A stretch of DNA of 64,000 nt from the NCBI RefSeq assembly GCF_019175385.1, contig NC_083348.1, forward strand, positions 2,619,001 to 2,683,000, given 5' to 3'. The notes under the pieces were generated by a model. The model made no database searches. It was given only the letters and a program-made list of their open reading frames with translations, and had not been told where the DNA came from. Made by a program: the position numbers and the translations under genes. The stretch comes from Lycium barbarum (lineage: Eukaryota; Streptophyta; Magnoliopsida; Solanales; Solanaceae). Every line of letters begins with the position of its first letter. Positions within the stretch are counted from its first letter, which is position 1. Positions 1-10,308 of this stretch are shown here, in pieces.

Positions 1-1344
1 ACTTTTAATTTAACTGATAATAGGCTTGTTGTATCTGAATCATTTTTTCTGATTTTTACGGATTGAAAATTGATTTCAGTGTATCACATATATGAAATTT
101 TGGCATGAATCTTATATTTTCAGAATCTACTCGTTACAAGCTTTCGTTGATATATTACCCATTAAAAACGGATTTAAAACGAGTGAGTTATGTTTTTTTG
201 AAGATAAGCCGAAAATTGTGACAGTTTTTTGAAAAACTGCATTCTCTAATTTGATTTCAGGAAATTACTTATTAAGAATTACAACGTGTGGTATATATTT
301 TCAGAATCTATTCGTTACAAGCTTTCCATTGATATATTATGGATGCTAAACGGATTAAAAATGAGTGAGTTATGAAGTGTTGAAATTCTGTTATTGAAAA
401 GCAAAAGTTTTTTTTTTATAACCTCCTAATAGCCACACCATTACAATTGTATATGATCCTTAAATGTAATTTTGTCTTCTACGAGTATGTGGTATATGTT
501 GCCATATTGAATGGTATGTCCATTCTTATTGTTTCATTGTTCCTATTTCAGGCATGGCTGGACAGGGACAAGCTCGAAGTACTCCAAGCGGGAGTTCTCA
601 AAATTGAGCAAGGGAACAATGTAGAAGAGTACATCGTCGTAGGACATATTTCCGTGGACATGAAGTCATAAGGAATAATGTCCCGAGGGCAATGCAAAAT
701 CTACTAAGGGATCAAAGGGCTATATGAAGGGAAGGAGAGAAGAAATTCAAAGAGTTTAAGGCTTTTAAGATGTCTCCTAATGCTTCAATGCCTGAACATA
801 TTTAACTTTTTTCGGTTGAAACGAGACGAACTTGCTAATTTTATTGAAATCACGGATTGAGATGCTTTTCCAATTTTAGTAGATTCCCTCCGAGAACTTT
901 GGGGTAGTTCTTTAATTAATATTTATCACGAGGTTTAGCCAAGTCAACCTTTTGAGTTGTATCTTCGAATACTTGAAGCCAAGTGGGGGAGACTTGTCCT
1001 TATGAACTTGTAATTTGCATTGTGAATTTTTTTTCAATAAATGAAACTATGTTGTTTAACTTTCTATTAATCCCGTTTATTTATTTATTTATTTTAAATG
1101 GGTTGAGACATAATTGAAAGTCATTAAAATAATATTCACACGAAGATTTTTTTTTCTCATTTTTGATTAAACGTTTAGACTGTAGATGATGATCTGAAAC
1201 TTTGTGACCTTTCAATTTTACACTAAATATGAAGTCATTATGGGAATTAATTTGGTTGAGTGTGAATATCACATACATAAATTTGTTCAAGTAAATATTG
1301 ATGAATAAAAAAGAAAACTTGCTTAAATGTCTCATTTAACAGAT
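1..1344. other. AT-rich spacer without a supportable gene
   Basis: No coding region can be supported here. The stretch holds a diverged tandem repeat (71-374) and, from about 553 to 1010, a short series of open stretches beginning MAGQGQARSTPSGSSQN that are broken by stops and match no family I recognise. No copia LTR ending in ATCCAACA and no tRNA-Met primer site (TGGTATCAGAGC) is visible before the copia gag, so the left end of the neighbouring element seems lost or too diverged to see. Confidence 0.6.
71..374. repeat. Two diverged tandem copies of a ~180-bp unit
   Basis: The block CAGAATCTACTCGTTACAAG at about 120 recurs as CAGAATCTATTCGTTACAAG at about 301. Both copies continue through GCTTTC, TTGATATATTA, an AAACGGATT-type block and a final GAGTGAGTTATG. 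The spacing is about 181 bp. No element family was recognised. Confidence 0.75.
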
Positions 1345-2200
1345 ATGACATCTAAGAACATCTTTGTTGATCTAAACAAGGGTGAGAAACTGAACGGTGA
1401 GAATTACGACATCTGGAGTCATAAGATGTGGTATGTACTGGAAGAGTAAAATGCTCTAGAAGGGTATTAACCATGTTTTAGTTCACCCAAAAGAGAGTAA
1501 CACTGCTCAACACAGAAGAGATCTCGAAGCTTACAATGCGTGGAAAAAGAAAGATTCCACTGCTCGTGGAATTATTGTGAGTTCTATTGTTTATGATCTC
1601 ATTCACGAATGTGAAGAATACCCTACTGCTCATGCTATGTGGGCACACTTACGAGAGATTTATACAACTGTGACCCGCCTTAGACAGTTGACTATCAAAT
1701 TTGACACTTACAAGAAGCGTCATGATCACAATTTCAAACAACACCTTAGGGTGATGTCTAACATGATTGCTCAACTCAAAAGTGCTGGTCATGTTCTCTT
1801 TGATGAGAAACAAGTTCAGGAAGTGATCCGGTCTCTTCCCAATAGTTGGGAACACTTGAAGGTTAACTTAACCTATAATGATAACATCAAAACTTTTTCT
1901 GATGTTGCCTATCATGTCGAGCTTGAAAACGAGTGGCTTGGTATTGCTAAAACTGTATCTAATGCCTATGTGGCAGAATCAAGTGGCACAAAGTCTTCAA
2001 GCTTCAAGTGCAAGAAAAATTGGAAAAATGACAGGAAGGGTAAAGAGATCGAAGAAGGTTCCTCCAAGAAAAGGAACAAGCCAAATCCCAAGAAGGGAAA
2101 ATGATTTTCAAGAAGAAAGACAAGAGTAACATGAAATGCTACAGCTTCCATGTTCCAGGGCATTTTGCTCATGAGTGTCCCGAGCATGAAAAATGCAGCA
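1345..2200 (+). pseudogene. copia gag with zinc-knuckle remnant
   Basis: Translation begins MTSKNIFVDLNKGEKLNGEN and NYDIWSHKMWYVLEE, the usual start of plant copia capsid proteins. A stop and frameshift follow, and the main open stretch (1577-2104) carries the gag-polypeptide domain (AMWAHLREIYTTVTRLRQL, RSLPNSWEHLKVNL). The nucleocapsid knuckle is near 2134-2178. It reads CYSFHVPGHFAHEC, so the second cysteine of the CX2CX4HX4C pattern is phenylalanine and zinc binding is probably lost. It would form the particle shell in a live element. Confidence 0.85.
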
Positions 2201-3420
2201 TTTCAAAACGCATCTCTAAGTGCCATATATGTTTCTAGCACTGTTTTACTAACTGAATCTTATCCTGTGTGGACTGTAGACTCAGGGGCCTCCGACCAAG
2301 TGAGTCGCTATCGAGAATTATTTGTGGAGTTTTGTCGAATCTCACTTGGATCAAGGTGGATATATGTAGAAAATAATGCAAAGCTTGGAGTCAAAGGGAT
2401 AGGCACTTGCAAAATGGACTTTCGTGGTGGCCGATCTTTGCTGTTGCATGACGTCCTATATGCTCCAGAGATCCGACGTAACTTAGTATCTGTGTCTGTT
2501 CTTCTATATATTTGTTTTGATTTAAAGTTTAGTCGCAATGGTGTTAGAATTACTCAAGACAATGTTTTTTATGGTTTTGGACTTCGTTGTGATGGTTTTA
2601 TCGTTTTAGATTGTAATCCTTCAACTTATGACTATTATGTTGACCGTTGTGTAATGACATGTTATTCTAGTAACAGTGATGTTGATGTTATTACATGGCA
2701 TGCAATATTAGGTCACATAGGGCAAGACCGTATGAATAGATTGGCAAAGGAATGACATTTCGGTCCTTTCTCCAAAATCAAAATGCCAACTTGTGAAAAT
2801 TGTCTTGCCGGAAATATTACATGTAAACCATTTGGGAAGACTAAGAGAGCAGATTCCCCATTGCAATTAACCCATTATGATATCTATGGTCCAATGAATG
2901 TGAGGGAAAGGTCTGGTGCTTTGGATTTCATTACATTTATTGATGATTTCACGTGCTTCGGTTACGTCTATTTGATTTCTTACAAATCGGAAGCACTTGA
3001 ATGCTTTAGAAGATATATAAATGAAGTTGAGAATCAATTAGATAGAAATATATAGAATTTAAGAACCGATAGAGGCCGTGAATATTTATCAAAACAGTTT
3101 GAAGAATTATGTAATGAAAAAGGCATTACCAGACAGTTAACTATTCCTTACACACCTCAACAGAATGGTGTAGCAGAAAGGAGGAATAGAACATTATTGG
3201 TCATGACATGGTCCATGATGGCGCATGTAAATTTACCTATCTCCTTCTGGGGAGATGTGCTATTGACTGTAGCCTACATATTGAATAAAGTGTCTTTTAA
3301 ATCAGTTACTTCCACTCCCTATGAGCTATGGACTGGTCATAAACCAAACCAGAATGATCTATGACCTTGAGGTTGTGCTGCATATGTAAAAGATTGTTTT
3401 GGTAAGTTTGGAAAATTGAG
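2201..3420 (+). pseudogene. copia protease and integrase region
   Basis: The aspartic protease active site reads VWTVDSGASDQ, with the catalytic Asp codon near 2279. The GAG-pre-integrase zinc region follows (WHAILGHIGQDRMNRLAKE, then CENCLAG near 2789). Integrase core residues are visible as HYDIYGPM, then RTDRG (Asp near 3068) and [11 protein letters not shown] (Glu near 3176), so the D,D,E triad is still readable. Stops near 2753, 3054 and 3361 and small frame changes interrupt it. In a live element this would process the polyprotein and insert the cDNA. Confidence 0.87.
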
Positions 3421-3596
3421 TCCAAAAGGGAAGAAATGAATCTTATAAGATACTCAGAACACTCCAAAGGGTATGTGTTCATCGATGAATGAAAAGATGG
3501 AAGTATTACTGAAATTGAATCACAAGATGTCACATTTCTAGAAAATGATTTTCCAAAAAAAATGGGGAAATTAAGGAAGGAGAGCCTCTTTACGAA

Positions 3597-4839
3597 ATGT
3601 TGAATTCAAATGACCAGACAATGTCTTCACACATGATTGGTAGTCAAATATATCAAGGATTGATTCCTGATCCAAGTGGGAGTTTTGAATCTCAAAATCC
3701 TATCGAGGAGTCTGAACTTCAATTGCGTAAGAGTACTAGGAAAGGTATACCTAAACGATCATACGAGATTGAGGATTACGTTTTCTTGGTATCCCTCTCA
3801 GAATTAGATGAGACTAATTCTGTTACTGAGGCTTTGGCAAGCCCTGGAAAAGATGAATGGATAAAAGCAATAAAAGAGGAATTGGAGTCCATGAGAACCA
3901 ATAAAGTCTGGGATCTTGTTGACCTTTCTTCTGGGCGTAGAGCTATTGGGAACAAATGGGTTCTCAAAGTTAAATGCAAAGCATACGGGTCAATAGAAAA
4001 ATACTAGGCATGATTGGTTGCGAAAGGTTTTACCCAACAAGCTGGAATAGATTATGAGGAAACCTTTTCACCGGTTGTGAAGTTTACCTCAATTTGCTTA
4101 CTTTTGGCTATTGTTGCACGTTTGGATCTAGAGTTATACCAAATGGACGTGAAGCCAGATTTTCTAAATGGAGAACTAAACGAGGAAATTTACATGGAAC
4201 AACCTGTAGGTTCCATCGTTAAAGGTCAAGAAAAGAAAGTCTGCAAATTAAAAAGATCTATTTCTGGCCTGAAGCAGTCTTCAAGGCAGTGGTAGTTGAG
4301 ATTTCACAAAGAGGTGATATCATATGATTTCATGATGATCGATGAAGACCATTGCATCTATGTTAAGAATTCCAATGGAATGTTTGTAATCCTTTCCCTT
4401 TACGTGGATAATATTTTATTAGCCTGAAATAATTTAGAGTATGTCAAAACTATCAAGTCATGGCTTTCAAAGTCATTTAACATAAAAGACATGGGTGAAG
4501 CAGACTATATATTGGGTGTTAAGATCCAAAGAGATGGTTCTAAGAAGTTTTTGAGTCTATCTCAAGAAACTTGTATAAATAAAATTTTGGAACGCTTCCG
4601 AATGAATAGTTGCAAACCCATGGATACTCCTATAGCAAGAGGTGAGACTTTAATCCTTGAAATGTGTCCAGAGACTAAAAATGAAAAAGAAGACATGTCT
4701 CGAGTTTCATATTCTAGTATTGTCGGGAGCTTGATGTACGCTATGATGCGTACTCGTCTAGACATTTTTTATGCTGTAGGTCTGGTTAGCAGGTATCAGT
4801 CCAATCCTGGAAGAGATCATTGGAAAGTTTTGATCTAGA
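3597..4839 (+). pseudogene. copia reverse transcriptase, active site mutated
   Basis: The copia reverse transcriptase starts around 3840 (DEWIKAIKEELESMRTNKVW, NKWVLKVK) and continues [34 protein letters not shown] and [20 protein letters not shown]. The catalytic YVDD box reads YVDN (second Asp changed to AAT at 4410-4412), which would abolish polymerase activity. Stops occur near 4005, 4293 and 4424. The domain runs on through GEADYILGVKIQRD and CKPMDTPIARGETL to NPGRDHWK, where the foreign block begins. Confidence 0.88.
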
Positions 4840-5214
4840 CGAATACGATATTGAGATTTTTTTACGAAACGCAATTGGTTAAGCCTATTGGGACTAGATA
4901 GAAATGATAAGATAACTCCAATAATTTCTTTGTTATTAACGCCTCCTAATTTTCAGGAATTAGTCACTTCAATAGCCTTCGATAGTCATACGGGTATCCA
5001 AAGGACGAACGAGATGGATGTTTGTTGTCCCAACCATTCTTTTAGTCCCAAGACCGCTAGGGAAAGTAGGGCTTCCTTCCAGGATCGGAGAAGGTCAAAC
5101 TCTGGGCGAGCTGCCGGGTTTCCCCTATGCAACGATTTCACAAGATTGAATTAATGAATTTATTCAGATATACCTACTTTCTTTATTCATTCACTAATAC
5201 CGCCGTCGAGAGAC
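4840..5214. other. Foreign block inserted between copia reverse transcriptase and RNase H
   Basis: Copia protein similarity stops after NPGRDHWK (about 4828) and resumes at KRILRYLKGTDDY (about 5214). The roughly 380 bp between them has no copia match, contains an 88-codon open stretch (4888-5154) of no recognised family, and differs in style from its surroundings. Just after the break, 4850-4870 looks like a damaged second copy of the KRILRYL codons. No clear target duplication was found. Organelle-derived DNA is one candidate, stated as inference only. Confidence 0.55.
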
Positions 5215-5784
5215 TTTAAGAGGATCCTTCGATACCTGAAAGGAACTGATGATTATTTGCTATGTTATAGTGGAAATGATTTACACTTGAGAGGGTATAC
5301 AGATGCTGATTGGGGTGGTGACCGGAACGATAGAAAATCGACATCCGTCTATGCTTTCTTACTTAATGATGGTACTATTTCATGGAAAAGTAAGAAACAA
5401 ACTTGCACGGCTCTTTCAACTATGGAAGATGAGTTCGTGGCTTGTGCATCTGCAGTATAAGAAGCTGTTTGGTTAAAAAGATTCTTTGAGCATTTGTGCG
5501 TAGCAAAGAATTCTCATGGATCAATGATTTTACATTGTGATAGCCAAGCAGCTATTGCATACACAAAGGATCCTAAGTATCACAGCAAAACCAAACACAT
5601 TGACATCAAGTATAACTTTGTAAAAGACACAATAGACAGTGGAGAAGTAACTTTACAATACATACCTACTCGAGAAATGATAGTTGATCCTTTTACAAAG
5701 GCGATATCTAGAGACCTGTTTGATAAATATGTTATGGCTCTAGGTTTGCGTAGGATACGATTATATTTCTATATTGTAAAATGA
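5215..5784 (+). pseudogene. copia RNase H
   Basis: The RNase H domain reads GYTDADWGGDRNDRKSTSVY, then STMEDEFVACASA, LHCDSQAAIAYTKDPKYH, KHIDIKYNFVKD and a typical copia C-terminus (PTREMIVDPFTKAISRDLF). The DAD, E and D acidic residues are present. A single TAA near 5458 splits the domain. It would remove the RNA strand during reverse transcription. Confidence 0.88.
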
Positions 5785-6746
5785 ATTGTTTGTTATAATA
5801 TTTTCATCAATATTTGGCTCTTGAACTTATGTTCATATCTTATATGCATGTGATGATGTAATTTTATTGATAAAGTTTGTCGAACAAGTCGCGAGATTGG
5901 CTCTTTCACACGAGCAATTGCCTCTTATGTCGTGGAACGTGAAGAGACGAGTCCCACCATCATGTTATGACTTGTTTTGTAAGCCAGTATGAGTTTCTCT
6001 AAGAAGATGGATTTGAGGATCATTGAAGAGAGAAGCTCGGGTTAGACATTTGGAGATATCTAGATCAAGATCTGTACGGTGTTGAATGAGGAAATGAATG
6101 AGACACATGGGCCACTAGAAGGTGAGAACATCGTAGCACGTGTTTCATACCACGTGTGCTAAACGACCAATGGGTTAATGGAATAATGGATCCCTGCTTT
6201 TTCATTTTGTTAGACCCCGAAAAGTTACGTTAACTTTTCAATGGAATACCCTTTGGCCTTTGACTGTTTCTTGAAGTTTCAATCAGTGTTGCTACTTTAG
6301 CATGTTACTAATAGCCATGAGTGATTCGTCAATGCTGTGCATGTCTAGGAAAGCAGTTGATTTGGAACAAATAGATTCGAGTAGAAAGGGAAAACAGTTA
6401 AAATTATTAATTTAACTTGTATTCATAGGCCGACCATTGCACTTACCGTAAGGGTGTCAAGTGTAATTGTGGATATAAAGTTAAACATGAACTCGATTTC
6501 GCCTCTTACGAGGATGAGAAATCGGATAACTAGCTATTGGAGTATCGAATGGTTTTTGGGATATTGCGAGTAATATGATCCTTAGATTTAATAGTGGATT
6601 CTTTCCACGTGTGATTGAATTCCTTTGTAGAGCTATTTTATAGCTCTTGATGCTTCTAGGTCTCATGAACTATTTGTCTGTATGAATTCTGTGTGTTATT
6701 GACATGGTACTGATTTAGGTACAGTCCACCATGTAGGAAGTGGAGA
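5785..6746. other. Copia 3' untranslated region with polypurine tract
   Basis: No open reading frame of note lies between the RNase H stop and the LTR. The last bases (about 6731-6746, GTAGGAAGTGGAGA) form the purine-rich tract expected to prime plus-strand synthesis directly before an LTR starting TGTTGGA. Confidence 0.6.
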
Positions 6747-7000
6747 TGTTGGATTTTTGAAATGGACGGGTCGTCCACGTGGATTGACTCGGCCCATTGA
6801 AGAGATAAAAAGTAAAGGAAGTTATCTGGAGGAAAACAACGGTACAGTTTTTCCTCTTAGTTGTCGGAGAGTAACCTCTCCCCACGTAACTCCTCCTCTT
6901 CCCACGTAACTCCTATTTTACATAGGAGTGGAGGCTTTCGCTTTGGGTTACACTTTCTTCCTCTTTGACAAAGAATTGGATATACAAAATATATCCAACA
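6747..7000 (+). repeat. Right LTR of the copia element
   Basis: The 254-bp segment starts TGTTGGAT and ends ATCCAACA, a perfect 8-bp terminal inverted repeat with the TG...CA ends of LTRs. It follows the polypurine tract. Because no left partner is visible, the boundary rests on these motifs alone. Confidence 0.72.
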
Positions 7001-7483
7001 AACACGCAAAAAATGAGAAGACATTTAGTTTGTGATATCAGCTTTGTTTCTTAGTGATTCAAAGTGGACTTAGGGAAATTTTCTTTGGTGGTAAGATCAA
7101 CAACTTCCGCTGAAATTGAAAGGTACACAATTCGTTGATCTTTCCCTGTTACTCTTTTTTATCATGTTGTTTGACTGAACTTCAATGTTTAAACACGAGT
7201 GATACTTTGTAGTAGGGGTGTACATGGATCGGGTTGGTTCGAATTTTTCAAATACCAAACCAAACCAATTATATCGGGTTTTTAAATCTATAAACCAAAT
7301 CAAACCAATAAAAGTCGGGTTTTTCGATTTTTTGGGGTAACGTCTTCATACAAAATATATAAGTTGTGCTTCAAATATTACTTTAGTCCTAGTAAGATAT
7401 AACTATCTAATAATTCAACCTAAGGTTACACAAGAAAATGGAAAATGCTGGAAATCTAGCATTAAGTTAATGCTATAATTTAG
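7001..7483. other. Spacer with a truncated hAT-like terminus
   Basis: No gene is visible. From 7213 the sequence TAGGGGTGTACATGGATCGG followed by runs of AAACCAAACC closely resembles the terminal inverted repeats of the hAT element at 16192-17477. No matching right end is present before the next element, so only about 130 bp of one end seems to survive. Confidence 0.5.
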
Positions 7484-7865
7484 TTACAACAACATACCCA
7501 GTGTAATCTCATAAGTGGGGTCTGAAGAGAGTAGGATATACGCAGACCCTACCTCTACCTTTGTGGCCTAGAGAGGTTGTTTTTGAAAGCCCTCGGCTCG
7601 AAAGGAAAGAATATTAAAGAAAAGAAAAGAAAAGAAAAGGAAATTAAAAGAAAATGAGTAATCAACGCAAACATTAAAAAAATAAAAAGGAAGATGACAA
7701 CAAAAGAACAAGATACAAAGCAGCAGCACAAGAGACCGTGATACATTGAAGAGTAGACAACTACGCAATTACTAAATAATACTACTAATAAGAAATACGT
7801 GTATAGGGGTTGGCCCCTACCTCTCCCACCTACCGTGCGACATCACTTGACTAACGACTACCCTA
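7484..7865 (-). mobile_element. 3' end of an RTE-type LINE or related SINE, minus strand
   Basis: Read on the minus strand, the segment ends GAGCCGAGGGCTTTCAAAAA, CTCTCTAGGCCACAAAGGTA, GGTAGGGTCTGCG, CAGACCCCAC and a TGTTGTTG-like tail. The tail matches the 3' end of the plus-strand RTE copy at 17890-18005 and is common in Solanaceae genomes. The upstream limit (toward 7865) is uncertain, and no coding part is left. Confidence 0.65.
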
Positions 7866-7875
7866 ATCTATAATA

Positions 7876-8009
7876 CTCCCTCCGTCCCAATTTATTTGAA
7901 GGTTGACCAATTTAGGAAGTCAAACAGCCCTTTCCTTAATTATAATCAAGGAAATGGCTGTTTGACTCCCTAAACTGGTCAACCTTCGAACAAATTTGGA
8001 CGGAGGGAG
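7876..8009. mobile_element. Stowaway-like MITE
   Basis: The 134-bp element begins CTCCCTCCGTCCCAATTT and ends AAATTTGGACGGAGGGAG, flanked on both sides by TA, the Tc1/mariner target duplication. The two halves are nearly complementary along their whole length (GGTTGACCAATTTAGG against CCTAAACTGGTCAACC), so it can fold into one long hairpin. It has no coding capacity. Confidence 0.93.
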
Positions 8010-8702
8010 TAACTTCTTACATTAGTTCAATAAAAATATTTATAGTGAATCTTGATTTTATGAAAAAATAAAAGTAAAACAAGAAGATTTGGGATATATT
8101 GGAAAAACACAAATTGGAGGGCAATATTGACATAATGAAAATAAATTTGTAACTGTCACATTACATATTGAATTTGACCCAAGGAGGACCAGACAACAGT
8201 TAGGCCGGTGGAGGGAGGGAGGGAGTCGAAGGTGCCACCATTTGCTTGGACCCGTTTCAAATCGGAGTAGTTGGAGTGAAATTCACGGTTGTGATTCAAC
8301 CACGTGAGCTTAAGAACTGTCCCTTTTTGGTGGGCAGCAAATGGGCCCTTCCATTTAAAAATGGGCTTTGCTTCCGAATTGTCTTTATAAATGTTATTTT
8401 TGGGAAATTTATGTGGCGTAAAGTATTTACATTTAGTAACTATACTTTATCTTAATTACATCGGGTAGTTAAATATTGTATTTTAATTACACAAGATAAT
8501 TAATATAGTTCCTTTTCCTGCATAAAAATTCAAAACCCACCTTCCCCAATTTCACAAGCTACTACTGCCTCTGCAATATTTTCCCCATATCTTTCTTGGT
8601 ATCACTGCTTCTTTTTTCATTTTGTTTGGTCTATTTTGAGAGTAGTTCTCTATTTTGAGTGTAAATACAGTGTATTTTTATCCAATCGGTCAATATTTTT
8701 TA
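8010..8702. other. AT-rich spacer, nothing recognised
   Basis: No gene is supportable here. A short 69-codon open stretch at 8246-8455 has no recognisable motif and is probably chance. A G-rich GGAGGGAGGGAGGGAG tract lies at about 8210-8225. Confidence 0.5.
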
Positions 8703-8820
8703 GATCTGAGTGTATTTTATTTCTTGTATCTCATATCTGAGTGTATTTTATTTTTTATATATCAAATCTGAATGTATTTTATTTCTTGTATCTTAGATCT
8801 GAGTGTATTTCAGTGTATTC
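8703..8820. repeat. 31-bp tandem repeat, about 3.6 copies
   Basis: Units start at 8703, 8734, 8765 and 8796, each beginning with a variant of GATCTGAGTGTATTTTATTT. The spacing is exactly 31 bp and only a few positions vary. Confidence 0.88.
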
Positions 8821-9094
8821 GTTATTTTTAAAGTAAAATATAATGTTTCTTTATGTATTTTTCGCATGTATTTTGAATGCAGCTGAACATCCTTGTATTT
8901 TTCTGCATTTATGTTGTTTGAATAAAACCAAATTTAAATACAATAAGTTAAATATAATGTAAAAATAGCTACGAATGAATACAACCGAATTGAATACAAG
9001 TTACTGTATCTACAAAATGTAATTAGCAAAAGTATAGCTATGCCTAAAAAAAAGTCCAAAGTATAGTCATTAGTGAAAATTCCCCTTTTTTCTA

Positions 9095-9720
9095 TTCAAA
9101 ATTGCGCAAATTGTCCTTCATATGGACTGGTATTTAATTTTTGCCCCTCAAATTAGTGGTCTTTAATTTTTCCCCTCAAATTGGTAGTCTTTAAATTTTG
9201 CTCCTACTTCTCATTTAATGAAAATTTGTGGGTCAAAATACCCTTATTCGCGCATCTATGAAACCAGAGATTTGGGTTCAAACCTAGCAGAGTAAAAAAA
9301 TAAATAAATCGCAAGACAGGATTTTCATACAAACTATGCCTATTCGGGGTAAAATTATGCGTTAAGGCATAACTATAGTATCCTACAGAACTATGCATAA
9401 TTTTGTAGGATATGCCTTAACGCATAACTTTAACCCAAATAGGCATAGCTTGCTATGAAACTTTGTCTTGCGATTTTTTTTAACTCTGTTGGAATACTAA
9501 ATAAGTTACTTTATCCTTAATTGGCATAATTTACTATGAAATCATGTCTTGCGAATTTTTTTTGACACTGCTGGAGTTCGAACCCAGAATGTCAGGGTAT
9601 TTCTGACCACTTTTTTTTACCGAACAACAAAAGTTAAAGACCAGCAATTTAAGAAGCAAAAATTAAAGACTACCTCGAAATAAAGACATTCCTGCGAATT
9701 GCCTTTAACCTTTTGGTCTA
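9095..9720. mobile_element. Fold-back (long inverted repeat) element
   Basis: Two long arms are inverted copies of each other around about 9380-9400. The inner left arm (CGCAAGACAGGATTTTCATA at 9310) matches the complement of the inner right arm near 9455-9475 (TTTGTCTTGCG). The arms extend outward through ATGCCTATT..GGGTAAA, GGGTTCAAACCTAGCAG against CTGGAGTTCGAACCCAGAA, and GTCTTTAATTTTTGC-type ends. Non-autonomous DNA transposons form such structures. The exact ends and target duplication were not resolved. Confidence 0.72.
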
Positions 9721-9972
9721 TAAATGTTCTTAACCTTTTTTTTTTGGCGGCGGTCAAATATATATACCCCTGATGACAGGAAACTAACAGACATGGAATT
9801 GGTAAAATTTGGGACTTTGAAATAATTATGTGGCATTTTCGAAGCTTTCCACATGTATAATCTATATCTATATATAATATAATGTTAGGCATAAATAAAG
9901 TGATGTGACACCTTTCTATAGTCTAGAACACCATTTATCTTTTTTCTCATTTTTTTGGAATTTTTCCTCCTT

Positions 9973-10260
9973 TTAAACTAAGCAATTTGTGTTTGACTAA
10001 TTCATTTGAAAAGTGCTTTTGACTGCTTTTAATAAGCAGATTGTGTTTGGCTAATCATCTTAAAAAAGTGCTTTTGAGTGTCAGATTACGAAAAAGGACA
10101 ATTATGAATGAACGTTTACTATCAAGATTTTTTTACAGAGAGAAATTATTTTAAATATCTATTATGAAAGATTTTAATTAAGTTTTTACTTTTATTTAAT
10201 TAAAAAGTACATATTGAAACTTTCAATTAATATAATAAATATATCAATAAGTGAAGCTCT
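9973..10260. other. Possible left part of a MITE interrupted by the LINE
   Basis: The words GTGTTTGACTAATTC, AAAAGTGCTTTTGAC and GTGTTTGGCTAAT are typical of the MITE type seen at 41620-41982. Similar words in the opposite orientation occur at about 15510-15660, after the LINE. This would fit one MITE split by the LINE, but the ends are too diverged for certainty. Confidence 0.35.
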
Positions 10261-10308
10261 CGGCGCATGTTTAGCACCCCTTGCTAACGTGCACCACAAC
10301 CTTCATCC

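Larger units (their letters stand above)
1345..7000 (+). mobile_element. Degenerate Ty1/copia LTR retrotransposon (left LTR not found)
   Basis: Domains appear in copia order: gag, zinc knuckle, protease, GAG-pre-integrase, integrase, reverse transcriptase, RNase H. Integrase before reverse transcriptase separates Ty1/copia from Ty3/gypsy. The right LTR (6747-7000) follows a purine-rich GTAGGAAGTGGAGA tract. Many stops and frameshifts, a mutated reverse transcriptase active site and a foreign block inside pol show that it is dead. I cannot name the copia lineage with confidence. Confidence 0.88.

Noticed and set aside
447..671. 74-codon open stretch near the left edge
   Set aside because: Short, no motif, and adjacent frames show equal amounts of broken coding potential.
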